The notes under the pieces: model-generated
Told to the model about the DNA's origin: nothing
Database searches by the model: none
The model's input: only the letters and a program-made list of their open reading frames with translations
Translations under genes and position numbers: made by a program
Shown: in pieces, positions 1 through 7,717 of the stretch
Numbering within the stretch: the first letter of the stretch is position 1
Layout of the letters: the number at the start of each line of letters is the position of its first letter
NCBI GenBank assembly: GCA_001796495.1
Contig: MGMR01000014.1
Span: 1 to 18,889 of the forward strand
Source of the DNA: Chloroflexi bacterium RBG_13_51_18
Lineage (GTDB): Bacteria; Chloroflexota; Dehalococcoidia; Dehalococcoidales; RBG-16-60-22
Reading direction: 5' to 3'
DNA: 18,889 nucleotides

Positions 1-392
1 CGATGGTAGATACAGCGGTATTCGTACGTCCCCGGTGTGTTGAACGTCATCGGCATCCGCGTGCCCTTGGGAATCGCCTGGGTGCTGAACGAGTTATCCA
101 GCGCTTTCATCCAGTGCCGGGCGTTCTCGGTGCGGTCGATGTTGTACCAGATGATCTGGGTCCCCGCCGGTATGGTCAGTACCTTCGGCTCGACGCCCGT
201 TTCACTGATCAGGATTTCGTTCGGTTGCCGGGTAAACTGGATACCCTGCACCAGGTTGTTCGTAACAGGGGTGCTCGCGGTGGGGCTACTCGCGGGCGTG
301 GTGCTGGCGGTATCTGAACCGCAAGCGGTGAGGGCTATCACGCTGGATAGCATCAAGATAGTCAGGACTATAACGAGGAGAAGTTTTTTCAT
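1..392 (-). CDS. Cupredoxin-domain lipoprotein, C-terminus cut by window edge
   Basis: Likely an exported, lipid-anchored blue-copper (plastocyanin-like) electron carrier or copper-binding protein. The frame reads from an ATG at 392 off the left edge and gives 130 residues. Residues 1-23 form a signal peptide with a Lys-Lys start and a hydrophobic core. A lipobox Leu-Thr-Ala-Cys puts the lipidated cysteine at residue 24, followed by a Ser/Thr/Pro/Ala-rich linker to about residue 45. The cupredoxin domain follows: a beta strand ending in PAGTQIIWYN, a candidate copper ligand His93, then GTYEYRCIYH, giving Cys127-x2-His130. This is the usual C-terminal ligand loop, and the final Met ligand would lie beyond the window. 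Two consecutive ATGs (395 and 392) follow a GGGAGG; the second has the better spacing. It is downstream of recN on the same strand, separated by about 180 bp, so it is probably transcribed independently. The copper family call is firm; the redox partner is unknown. Confidence 0.82.
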   Translation of the reverse strand, partial: MKKLLLVIVLTILMLSSVIALTACGSDTASTTPASSPTASTPVTNNLVQGIQFTRQPNEILISETGVEPKVLTIPAGTQIIWYNIDRTENARHWMKALDNSFSTQAIPKGTRMPMTFNTPGTYEYRCIYH

Positions 393-493
393 CATGCCTC
401 CCTGTTGACACTCGCCCGGTGGTGCTTTTCTCTTTCCTGTCGTTATCTCAACCGGCCTCGCGCTGCCGGCCGGGAATTCAGGTTGGTGAAAAT

Positions 494-510
494 GATATAT
501 CGAGTATATC
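494..510. repeat. Inverted repeat between recN and the cupredoxin gene
   Basis: GATATA and TATATC arms are separated by TCGAG, and the left part GATATATC is itself palindromic. It lies about 100 bp upstream of the cupredoxin lipoprotein start, where a promoter for that gene should be; TATACT on the minus strand inside it could serve as a -10 hexamer, but no convincing -35 is seen. It could be an operator. A separate GC-rich stem (452-457 with 468-473) lies nearer the gene and has no U-tract, so it is not a normal terminator. Confidence 0.3.
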
Positions 511-575
511 CTGCGGCTCATCATCCTTCATCGCCAACCTCACCATTTATTTATTACAGGTCTCAAGTTCATCAG

Positions 576-2330
576 TTAGCCTTTCGGCTCGGCGCTTTTC
601 CACCCCTCTGCCCCTTCGATAAGTTCCCGGGCGGCTTTAAGCGCATTTTCCGTGTAGCGTGGCCCGCCTATCATTACGGCCAGCTCTTTAAAACGCGCCT
701 CCCCCTCCAGCGACTCTATGGTGCTGACGGTTCGGTCGCGGTCGGTCTTTTTACTGACGCGGTACTGCGTGTCGGCGAAGGCGGCAATCTGGGGTAAATG
801 TGTCACGCAGATTACCTGGTGGTGCTGCGCCAGTTTCCACAGCTTCCTGCCGATGACCTCGCCGCTGCGCCCCCCGATGCCGATATCTATCTCGTCGAAA
901 ATAAGCACCGGTATCGTGTCCGCTTCCGCCAGCGCGCTCTTTAAAGCCAGCATGAAGCGCGATATTTCGCCGGTCGAGGCTATTCTATCCAGCGCTTTGG
1001 CCGGCTCGCCTGGATTGGTCGAGGCCAGGAAAGCGACATTGTCCACGCCTTTGTTATCAAACTTATAATATTTTCCATCGGGGAAAGGTATTCCTTCCGG
1101 TGATATTTCCTGCGTTATGGAGACGATGAATTCCACCCGTCCCATGCTCAACTCGCCAAGCTCCTTTTTCACTACCACGGCCAGCTGCTTTCCCGCCCGC
1201 TGCCTCTCTTGCGATAGCTTCGAGGCTAAAGCCCCCATTTCTTTTTTAAGCTGCTCACGCCGGACTTCCAGTTCCTGCCGCCGTTCTCCGGAGAAAGCCA
1301 GCCCCGCCAGCTCCTTTTCTGCTTTAGCCAGGTAGTCCAGCACCTCTTTTATCGAGCCGCCGTATTTCCTCTTCAGGTTCTTCAGCAGTTCGAGTCGGTT
1401 CTGGACCTCTTCCAGTCGCTGCGGGTCGAAGTTAAGATTGTCGCCGTAGGAGCGGATTTCCCGCGCCAGCTCTTCGAGTCCGTTGATGATTCCTACCAGG
1501 CTGCCCATTTTCGACTGCATAGAAGAGTCGGTATCGACTATCTGCTTCATCAGCGGCAGGGCCTCGTTGACTCTATCTAAAGCCGACGCGGCCGCCATGG
1601 CGCTTTCGTCGCCGTAGATGATTCGGTAAATTTCAAAAGCCGCCGTTTTCAGCTTTTCGGCGGAAGTTAGAATCGTCAGTTCTTTTTGCAGCGCTTCCTC
1701 TTCGCCTTCTTCAATCTCCGCCCGCTTGATTTCATCGATTTGGAAATTCAGTAATTCGGTTTGTCTCGCCAGCTCCCGCTCGTCCTTTGTTAGCGACTGT
1801 ATTTCCCGGTCCATCTGGTGCAGCTCAACGACTTTCGCGGCGAAGGCGTGTCTTTTCTCCAGCGTATGCGCGTAGGCATCCAGGTATTCAAGATGGTGGC
1901 TCTTGTTGAGCAGCGAAAGGTGCTCGCTCTGGCCGTGAATATCGACCATCGCCCCGCCGATATCTTTCAACAGTGCCCGCGATACTGCCTGCCGGTTCAC
2001 CCGCGGGGTAGTGCGCCCCTGCCTTCGGAACTCGCAGGCAAGGAGAATCGTGCCGTCATCGGCATCCAGTCCCTTCTCCGCCAGCAATTCCCCCAGCGCT
2101 TTACTCCCCTCCCTTTCATCCCGGTGAAAAATCCCCTCCACCCTGGCTTCCGCTGAGCCGTGGCGGATATCTTCTTCCCGCGCCTGGCCGGACAGCAAAG
2201 CTTCGACGGCGTCCACCACCAGCGACTTGCCGGCGCCGGTCTCGCCGGTGATGACATTTAAGCCGGGAGACGGCTTCCAGCTGATTTCTTCGATGATGCC
2301 GAAGTTTTTTACGGATAGTTCGTCAAGCAT
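576..2330 (-). CDS. recN: DNA repair protein RecN
   Basis: An SMC-like cytoplasmic ATPase that acts early in double-strand break repair. The 584-residue product is slightly longer than the usual 550-570. Residues 29-36 carry the Walker A motif GETGAGKS within the RecN-type N-terminus (KNFGIIEE, then GLNVITGETGAGKS). The middle is rich in Lys, Glu and Leu, consistent with the coiled-coil arms. The C-terminal head has an ABC signature reading STGEISR at about 452-458, where the family normally has SGGE-x-SR. The Walker B is LIFDEIDIGIGG at about 476-487, followed by a VTHLPQIAAFAD switch region. It starts three bases after the stop of the DUF72 gene, with its ribosome-binding site (GGAGAG) inside that gene's end, so the two are co-transcribed and probably translationally coupled. 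No terminator with a U-tract is visible after it. Confidence 0.96.
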   Translation of the reverse strand: MLDELSVKNFGIIEEISWKPSPGLNVITGETGAGKSLVVDAVEALLSGQAREEDIRHGSAEARVEGIFHRDEREGSKALGELLAEKGLDADDGTILLACEFRRQGRTTPRVNRQAVSRALLKDIGGAMVDIHGQSEHLSLLNKSHHLEYLDAYAHTLEKRHAFAAKVVELHQMDREIQSLTKDERELARQTELLNFQIDEIKRAEIEEGEEEALQKELTILTSAEKLKTAAFEIYRIIYGDESAMAAASALDRVNEALPLMKQIVDTDSSMQSKMGSLVGIINGLEELAREIRSYGDNLNFDPQRLEEVQNRLELLKNLKRKYGGSIKEVLDYLAKAEKELAGLAFSGERRQELEVRREQLKKEMGALASKLSQERQRAGKQLAVVVKKELGELSMGRVEFIVSITQEISPEGIPFPDGKYYKFDNKGVDNVAFLASTNPGEPAKALDRIASTGEISRFMLALKSALAEADTIPVLIFDEIDIGIGGRSGEVIGRKLWKLAQHHQVICVTHLPQIAAFADTQYRVSKKTDRDRTVSTIESLEGEARFKELAVMIGGPRYTENALKAARELIEGAEGWKSAEPKG

Positions 2331-2333
2331 GCC

Positions 2334-3230
2334 CTATTTCTCTCCCGGTTCCTTTTCAGTATTGCGTGTATCCTGCATTATTTCAAGGTTCATCGGCAAT
2401 TGCTCGAACGGCATCTTAAGCGCTTTTTTCATATCGTTGGCGTTGCGCGGCGCATAAGCCTGCCAGTGGTTGTTAAAGAAGGCAAACAGTAGCCCTACTT
2501 TTTCCCCCATACTGTTGACCCTTTCCGCCAGCCCGTCGACTTCCTCTTTAGAGTAGAGGTATCTGTAGCGCGTTTCGGCGTCGCCGGTCCACCAGTCTTT
2601 AGCGTTCCTGCCATGAAAACGGAAGTAGGCGAAGTCCGCCGTCACGGGCACCTCCATCGCCACCGAGGAGCCGAACTTTGGCTCGTCTATTTGCACCCAG
2701 GCCAGGTTGTTTTCCCGCATCAGTTCGGCGGTGCTTTCGTCGTCGCTCCAGCTGCGGTGCCTGAGTTCGACTGCCAGCCTGTATTCCCCGAAGGCCTTAG
2801 CCACCGCCCCGATTATCTGCCGCCCGTAACCGTCGTTTTTAAAGCTGGGCGGGAATTGTGCCAGCAGCGCGCCGAGCTTTCTTGTTTTGACCAGAGGCTC
2901 CAGGCACTTTTTAAAAAGGTCGATATCGCTCTCGGCGATAACCGCCGCCTCGCCGGTAGCTTCGCGGTACATCTTGGGATGGGTGAATTTCTGCCACAGC
3001 TTGACCGTGAAAAGGAACCCCGGTGGCACGCGGCGCGCCCAGTTATAGACGAAGCCGGGGTCGGGCGGTCTATAGAATGAACTATTAAGCTCCACGGTAT
3101 TGAAAAACTGGCTGAAATATTCCAGCTCGTTTATCTTGCCCGGGGGATAGAAAAAGCCCTTCCAGGTGCCTTCTCCCCTGGGATAAGACCAGCCGGATGT
3201 GCCGATATAGAAATTTGCCGTAGCGGCCAT
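2334..3230 (-). CDS. DUF72 (YecE-like) family protein
   Basis: A 298-residue cytoplasmic TIM-barrel-like protein of the DUF72/YecE family, whose biochemical function is not established. Family hallmarks are in order: an N-terminal GTSGWSYP followed by W-KGFFYPPG, then FNTVELNSSFYRPP around residues 43-56, the GALLAQFPPSF segment, AVELRHRSW, and near the C-terminal part FRFHGRNAKDWW. The length is close to the larger family members (about 240-300). A strong ribosome-binding site (GGGGAGGAG) lies just before the ATG. It heads a two-gene unit with recN. The conserved Glu, His and Arg residues suggest an enzyme active site, but I would not name a reaction. Confidence 0.9.
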   Translation of the reverse strand: MAATANFYIGTSGWSYPRGEGTWKGFFYPPGKINELEYFSQFFNTVELNSSFYRPPDPGFVYNWARRVPPGFLFTVKLWQKFTHPKMYREATGEAAVIAESDIDLFKKCLEPLVKTRKLGALLAQFPPSFKNDGYGRQIIGAVAKAFGEYRLAVELRHRSWSDDESTAELMRENNLAWVQIDEPKFGSSVAMEVPVTADFAYFRFHGRNAKDWWTGDAETRYRYLYSKEEVDGLAERVNSMGEKVGLLFAFFNNHWQAYAPRNANDMKKALKMPFEQLPMNLEIMQDTRNTEKEPGEK

Positions 3231-3257
3231 CGCTCCTCCCCCCGGGACTTTGGCATT

Positions 3258-3288
3258 ATTATACTCTAATCTGCGGATTGAATACCAA
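3258..3288 (-). promoter_or_regulatory. Candidate promoter for the DUF72-recN unit
   Basis: On the minus strand a perfect TATAAT lies at 3258-3263, about 28 bases upstream of the DUF72 start. A TTGGTA at 3283-3288 could be the -35, but the 19-base spacer is longer than ideal. The -35 abuts the U-tract of the upstream operon's terminator. The -10 is convincing; the -35 less so. Confidence 0.5.
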
Positions 3289-3335
3289 AAAAAGAGGGGT
3301 CCGCCGGGCGTTTGTTCCGCCGCGATGGTCCCCCC
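3287..3335 (-). terminator. Intrinsic terminator of the MarR/OFOR/Mo-enzyme operon
   Basis: Read on the minus strand just after the stop of the NrfD gene, GGGG-x-CC arms (3331-3335 side) pair with GG-x-CCCC (3296-3302 side). An inner CGCC/GGCG stem adds to this, and the hairpin is followed after TC by seven consecutive T residues (A at 3287-3293 on the plus strand). A mismatch and an internal loop make the stem imperfect, but a GC-rich hairpin, an uninterrupted U-tract and the correct position give a standard rho-independent terminator. Confidence 0.75.
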
Positions 3336-3358
3336 AATTTTTAAGAGGTTTATTTAAT

Positions 3359-4240
3359 TTATTCTGCCGGTAAAAGCGGCGTATATACGCCCGCTTTCAG
3401 GACGGCGAATCTTAAAGCCAGACCGCCGATAATTTCACTGACAACGGCGGTAAGCAGCAGTCCGGATGAGGCGTCATGGACCCAGTAGGTTGCAGCGGAT
3501 ATCGCCACCGGAATAGCGATGCCGAACAGGAAAACCCCTATCCAGAAAAGCGGTGCTAGAGAGCCCCCGATAAGCCTTATCACGGAATCTTTAGCGGAAG
3601 TGCTGCTGTAAGTGGCGTTCCAGAGATACACAGCCACAATGACGGCAAAGCCGATCAGCACGATGCGGATAATATTCTCCAGCGCCACAATCTGGGTGCC
3701 GTTCTGACCCAGCATAACCGCCAGCAGAATCGCCAGTCCGCCGCTGACGCCGCAGGTTACGAACAGTACCGGCACGATGGCCGAGTTCCACATCTTGATG
3801 GCGCTGACATAGCTGACCGCAAAGCCGGTGTATATCGACTGTGCAAAAGCGAATATGCCGGCGAGTACCTTGAACGTGGTGATGGCGGCAGTAGCATTAG
3901 GCGCCCATTGCATCAGTATCATCGTTATTACGGTAAAAAGGCCGAACAACATGATGAATGTAAAGCCGCGGGCAATCCAGGACGTACCGGGTTTGCTCAT
4001 CATCCGCCAGAATCGCATCGGATGGGTAAGGTGCAGCATATAAGAGGCGCCCATTAGGCCGGTCAGCAGGAATGCGATGAATATCCCCAGAAGATTATCG
4101 AAGTAGGCCGCTGCCAGGTACAGGCCGCCGGCGATGCCCCCCAGGAAGAAGGCGAACGCGATAAAGTTACCTCTTCCATCTATCCAGTCTTTCTGTTGCT
4201 GGTATTTAACCATGAAATCATACGGTTTTATATCACTCAT
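3359..4240 (-). CDS. NrfD/PsrC-family membrane subunit of the Mo/Fe-S oxidoreductase
   Basis: An integral membrane, quinone-interacting anchor subunit of 293 residues. About eight hydrophobic helices can be placed at residues 24-47, 50-71, 88-112, 117-145, 153-177, 187-208, 222-250 and 258-283. NrfD-family marks are the GGIAGGLYLAA helix and the HPMRFWRMMSKPGTSWIARG loop at residues 73-92, which matches the conserved Arg-rich loop of PsrC/NrfD proteins. It is the last gene of the operon, 25 bases after the Fe-S subunit, with a clear GGGAGG ribosome-binding site, and is followed by the terminator. It would carry electrons between the Fe-S subunit and menaquinone. By position and size it corresponds to PadD of the phenylacetyl-CoA:acceptor oxidoreductase, but PsrC/PhsC-type roles share this fold. 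Confidence 0.9.
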   Translation of the reverse strand: MSDIKPYDFMVKYQQQKDWIDGRGNFIAFAFFLGGIAGGLYLAAAYFDNLLGIFIAFLLTGLMGASYMLHLTHPMRFWRMMSKPGTSWIARGFTFIMLFGLFTVITMILMQWAPNATAAITTFKVLAGIFAFAQSIYTGFAVSYVSAIKMWNSAIVPVLFVTCGVSGGLAILLAVMLGQNGTQIVALENIIRIVLIGFAVIVAVYLWNATYSSTSAKDSVIRLIGGSLAPLFWIGVFLFGIAIPVAISAATYWVHDASSGLLLTAVVSEIIGGLALRFAVLKAGVYTPLLPAE

Positions 4241-4265
4241 TTCTTTATCCCTCCCTTCTTCTTGG

Positions 4266-4913
4266 TTAGTCTATGTAGCTGATCGACGGCTGTGTGTCAA
4301 ACTCGGGGTGGAACGCGTGCGCGTGTTTTTCCTTGATTACGCGGTTAATCTCGCTGTTCGGGTCGTCAAGGTCGCCGAAGTGTATCGCTTTCGTCGGGCA
4401 GACGATAACACAGGCGGGGGTGGCATCCCGATCGACGCCGGGCGTTAATCCCTGCGCTATACCGGAATCTATCCTCTCCTTGCAGAATACGCATTTCTGT
4501 ACCACGCCGGGTGTATGCGGGTATAACAGCTTGCCTATCTTTTCATGCTCGGTCAATTCCTGCCCGGGGAAGTATTGCGCATCCTCTTCTTCATACATCT
4601 GGCGCATCTGATAGGGGCAGGCCACCATGCAGTAGCGGCAGCCAACGCATTTTTCATCGTCTACCCAGACGATGCCGTCTTCGCGCTGCTGGGTGGCACC
4701 GGTGGGGCAGACCTTTACACACTTCGGTTCGGCGCAGTGATTACACCTCACTGAATATATCAGTTTGGTTACCTGGGGATATTTCCCCTTCTCTCCGATG
4801 AGGACCCTATTCCAGAACATCTGGGGTGGGACGAAGTGCTCTGCTTTACAGGCCAGGACACAGGCATTACAACCGATGCATCTTTTCAGTTCAATTGCCA
4901 TTCCCCATCTCAT
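4266..4913 (-). CDS. Four-cluster [4Fe-4S] electron-transfer subunit (PsrB/DmsB/PadC type)
   Basis: A 215-residue ferredoxin-like subunit that wires the molybdenum subunit to the membrane subunit. Sixteen cysteines fall in four groups: C12/15/18/22, C57/60/65/69, C89/92/95/99 and C141/144/168/172. This is the complete set for four [4Fe-4S] clusters, as in DmsB and PsrB. The start ATG overlaps the TGA of the molybdenum subunit gene as ATGA, with GGAGGG eight bases upstream inside that gene, so the two are translationally coupled. The internal ATG at codon 5 lacks an equally placed site. No export signal is present; the family is normally cytoplasmic or carried along by a Tat-exported partner. 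A size of about 24 kDa fits PadC. Confidence 0.93.
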   Translation of the reverse strand: MRWGMAIELKRCIGCNACVLACKAEHFVPPQMFWNRVLIGEKGKYPQVTKLIYSVRCNHCAEPKCVKVCPTGATQQREDGIVWVDDEKCVGCRYCMVACPYQMRQMYEEEDAQYFPGQELTEHEKIGKLLYPHTPGVVQKCVFCKERIDSGIAQGLTPGVDRDATPACVIVCPTKAIHFGDLDDPNSEINRVIKEKHAHAFHPEFDTQPSISYID

Positions 4914-7663
4914 AGTTTCTTCCCTCCTACTCCGTCGTATTCGATTCTGTGGTCGATCTTATAGACTTTGACCATGGTGGCCGTTTCCTGGCTCCAGCAC
5001 ACCGGGCAGGCGTGTTTGGCATCTGACTCCAACAGGATATTGAAGTTGGTGCCTTTACCGTAAGCAATCGGCGCGCCTTTTGCCCAGCCACCGGAACAGG
5101 CGGATATCGCTATTGTCTTGGGGTGCTGTCCCTGCATGGTCTTTAACGTGCCGGTTGTTTTTCGCCCGTAAGACGATTCCAGACAAATAAGGTCGCCGTC
5201 TTTCAAGCCCTTTTTCTTCGCGGTTTCCGCGTTCATGGTGATATTGTAGGTATAAGGATTAAGCTGAGATACCTCATCCAACCAGGGTATTTCCATGGTA
5301 TAAGTGCCGTTGTGGAGGATATCACGGTAAGAGAAACTATACAGGTCGAACTCTTTAGTCTCTTCCCTGGCTACCTGCGCCGGGAAGTAGCTGATAAGCG
5401 GGGTGAACTGCTCCCACTCCAGCTCCATGCCGGGCTTCTTTGCGTTTTCAATGATTCCATCTCTTAGCTCGGCGATGTGCTCCATGTAGATAGGGATGCG
5501 CACATCGACATACCACCGCCAGTAGGCTTCTTTGGCTTTCTTCGGCCAGTGAATGGTGCCGGCTTTGGAGATATAATCCAGGCCTTTGTCTTCACCAAAG
5601 TAGAACTTGAACGCGCGGTCCATCATCTCTTGATAGGTGATTTTTTCTTCGGGTTTTATCAGGACAGTTATCTTGCTCGGGTCAATCTGCTTCACGTCTC
5701 TGACGGAGGCGATATCGCCGCTGATGAGCGCCTCGCCGCCGAAGCTGGAGAAGTAAACGTTGTAGTAGTTATTCATCTCTTCTCTCATGCCGATTCTATC
5801 GGCCAAGTCCCAGAGAGCCTCAACCTTGTTCCGGCGCTCGTAAGCGGGCTTCACTACCGGCTGGCGTATGGGGAAGTCCCAGCCTTCCATGCCGATGGGG
5901 TAGTTAAAGAACGGGCCGTGGGAAGAGAACAGGCAGTAGGTTTCCAGCGGATGGCAATCCGGCAGCATGATATCGGCAAAGCCTTCGCAGAACTCATTGG
6001 GTAGGATGTTGAAGGACACGATAAACGGTATCCGTTTGAAGAAGTCTTCCGCGATTTCCCGGTTCTGGGTGCTGCGCACCATGTTGGCGCCGAAAATCAT
6101 CGCCATTTCTATCTCGTAAGGCCTGCCCAGGTTGTCCCAGTATTTCTGGAAGTCCGAGGTCACGGGGTGGGGAGAGAATGAGGCGGTAGGCACCAGTTCT
6201 TTCATCAGCACGGTGTCGGGTACTTTTGATTCTTCCACCGGCCACGGCTTATGCTCCATGAAAGTGCCGGCGGTCAACATTCCGTCCCGGCAGGGATAAG
6301 GTATGACCTTATATCTGCCGGTGTCCGGGTGGCCTTCTACGTAGGCCGGCCAGCCGAGGGTGCCTCCGGGCACATCCATAGCGCCCACGATGGCATTGAG
6401 CAGGCACATGGCGCAATAGCTCATGGCAGAGTTGGTATGTCCCTGACCGCCGCGGAACATGACGGATGCCACCGGCCGCAGGGGCAGTTTTTCGCCTTCG
6501 ATTTCGATGGTGGCGCCGATCATGGCCGCATCCGCCCACTCTTTAGCGATGCGGCGGACTGTGGCCGCGGGAACGGTGCTTTCTTTTTCCGCGTATTCAG
6601 GTGAATATTTCTTTACATGGTCCTTGACGAGCTGGAAAGACGGAACGGCTTTAACGCCGTTGACCGTATATTCTCCCAGTATCGCGAAGTCCTTGATCGT
6701 GGGGTCGTTAAACGTCTTGGCTTTATTATCGACCGGGTCCCAGATGAGAGGTTTATTGGTCTCTTTATCGCGTATATACCTCTCGTTGGGGCCGATGAGA
6801 TAAGGCCCGTTGGTCTTCATCTTAATGAACTCGGCGTCATAGACATTAAGTTCATTGAGAATGATATTGGTCATCGCCAGGGCTATTATGGCATCGGTGC
6901 CGGGCAGGATAGGCACCCACTCGGTAGCTTTGCCCCCGCCGAAGTTACAAATGGGGTCGAAGACTACATTCTTCATGCCGCGGGAACGGGCATCGGCCGA
7001 GAGCCTCATGTTGAAGCCCATAGAATGGCCGGAGCCGGTGCCCTTGTTGGAGCCCATCTGTATAACGTAGTTGCAATACTTGAAGTCCGGCACGATAGAC
7101 CAGGACGCATGATAGAGGCCGGCGCCCATGTGGGAGCCGCTGCCGCAGTGCAGGCCGGCGCCGCCGACATACCAGTTCTTGGTGCCGAACACCGCCCCGA
7201 AGACGCCGAAGCCCAGGGGCAGGTCAGGCCCGCTTCCCGCTGACGGTGTGCCGCCGTGGAGAAGTTTGTTGGGGTTCTCGGCGCGGATTCTCTTCAGATG
7301 CCCTGCAATCTCGTCCAGGGCTTCATCCCAGGAAATCCGCTTCCACTGCGGGTCTTCAAAGAGTCCTTTCTTAGGATTAGTCCGCCTCATCGGGTAGTTG
7401 AAGCGGTTAGGGTCGTAAAGAGCCTGTATCATGGCTTCGCCCTTGGCGCAGAGACCGCCGCGGGAACCGAAGTCATTATCCGGCTCGCCCTCGATTTTAA
7501 TAATGACACCGTTCACCCGGTGGGCCCGGATGGTGCAGGTGCCGTAACACCCGCCGCATGTCGATTTTACCCAGGTGTCGTCCCAGATTTCCGGGTTACC
7601 TTTAACCGACATGCCTCTTACCGGTTTATCTTTTGCCGGTTTGTCTTTTGCTTTAGTAACCAT
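4910..7663 (-). CDS. Molybdopterin oxidoreductase, catalytic subunit; candidate phenylacetyl-CoA:acceptor oxidoreductase (PadB-like)
   Basis: A 917-residue DMSO-reductase-family enzyme. The N-terminal [4Fe-4S] motif is C36-x2-C39-x3-C43-x28-C72. This is followed by the usual linker (YDPNRFNYP, W-KRISWDEALDEIA), a candidate molybdenum-ligating Cys173 in LHCGSGSHMG, the PILPGTDAIIALAM pterin-domain segment near 251-264, and a C-terminal cofactor-binding domain (MNAETAKKKGLKDGD and onward). The first 30 residues are Lys/Pro-rich and hydrophilic with no twin-arginine motif, so the subunit should stay in the cytoplasm, unlike PsrA, PhsA or DmsA. That fits a cytosolic CoA-thioester substrate. It lies 54 bp after the OFOR beta gene with a strong AAGGAGGT site and overlaps the Fe-S gene by four bases. 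The family call is firm. Substrate oxidation of an aryl-acetyl-CoA to the 2-oxo acid is inferred from the neighbouring OFOR and CoA ligase. Polysulfide, thiosulfate or other oxyanion reduction is the alternative. Confidence 0.9.
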   Translation of the reverse strand: MVTKAKDKPAKDKPVRGMSVKGNPEIWDDTWVKSTCGGCYGTCTIRAHRVNGVIIKIEGEPDNDFGSRGGLCAKGEAMIQALYDPNRFNYPMRRTNPKKGLFEDPQWKRISWDEALDEIAGHLKRIRAENPNKLLHGGTPSAGSGPDLPLGFGVFGAVFGTKNWYVGGAGLHCGSGSHMGAGLYHASWSIVPDFKYCNYVIQMGSNKGTGSGHSMGFNMRLSADARSRGMKNVVFDPICNFGGGKATEWVPILPGTDAIIALAMTNIILNELNVYDAEFIKMKTNGPYLIGPNERYIRDKETNKPLIWDPVDNKAKTFNDPTIKDFAILGEYTVNGVKAVPSFQLVKDHVKKYSPEYAEKESTVPAATVRRIAKEWADAAMIGATIEIEGEKLPLRPVASVMFRGGQGHTNSAMSYCAMCLLNAIVGAMDVPGGTLGWPAYVEGHPDTGRYKVIPYPCRDGMLTAGTFMEHKPWPVEESKVPDTVLMKELVPTASFSPHPVTSDFQKYWDNLGRPYEIEMAMIFGANMVRSTQNREIAEDFFKRIPFIVSFNILPNEFCEGFADIMLPDCHPLETYCLFSSHGPFFNYPIGMEGWDFPIRQPVVKPAYERRNKVEALWDLADRIGMREEMNNYYNVYFSSFGGEALISGDIASVRDVKQIDPSKITVLIKPEEKITYQEMMDRAFKFYFGEDKGLDYISKAGTIHWPKKAKEAYWRWYVDVRIPIYMEHIAELRDGIIENAKKPGMELEWEQFTPLISYFPAQVAREETKEFDLYSFSYRDILHNGTYTMEIPWLDEVSQLNPYTYNITMNAETAKKKGLKDGDLICLESSYGRKTTGTLKTMQGQHPKTIAISACSGGWAKGAPIAYGKGTNFNILLESDAKHACPVCWSQETATMVKVYKIDHRIEYDGVGGKKL

Positions 7664-7717
7664 TAAATTCTATCCACCTCCTTGTTGACATTTATCGCTA
7701 TTCGTTTATTGATGTAT

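Noticed and set aside
3..408. Plus-strand frames of 104 and 123 codons at the left edge
   Set aside because: They are shadows of the minus-strand cupredoxin lipoprotein, whose signal peptide, lipobox and copper ligands are unmistakable.
452..473. GC-rich stem CCGGCC/GGCCGG as recN terminator
   Set aside because: No U-tract follows on the minus strand, and it lies over 100 bases after the recN stop.
2613..3080. 155-codon plus-strand frame inside the DUF72 gene
   Set aside because: Antisense to a gene with family hallmarks along its whole length; low-complexity product without a domain.
6617..7243. 208-codon open frame on the plus strand inside the molybdopterin gene
   Set aside because: It lies wholly antisense to a well-conserved gene with clear cofactor motifs, has no recognisable domain, and is explained by GC-rich codon use on the other strand.
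3359..7663. Simple respiratory polysulfide, thiosulfate or DMSO reductase (PsrABC/PhsABC/DmsABC)
   Set aside because: Not preferred because the catalytic subunit has no Tat signal and is co-operonic with an OFOR and opposite a CoA ligase. It is kept as the main alternative, since the fold families are shared.
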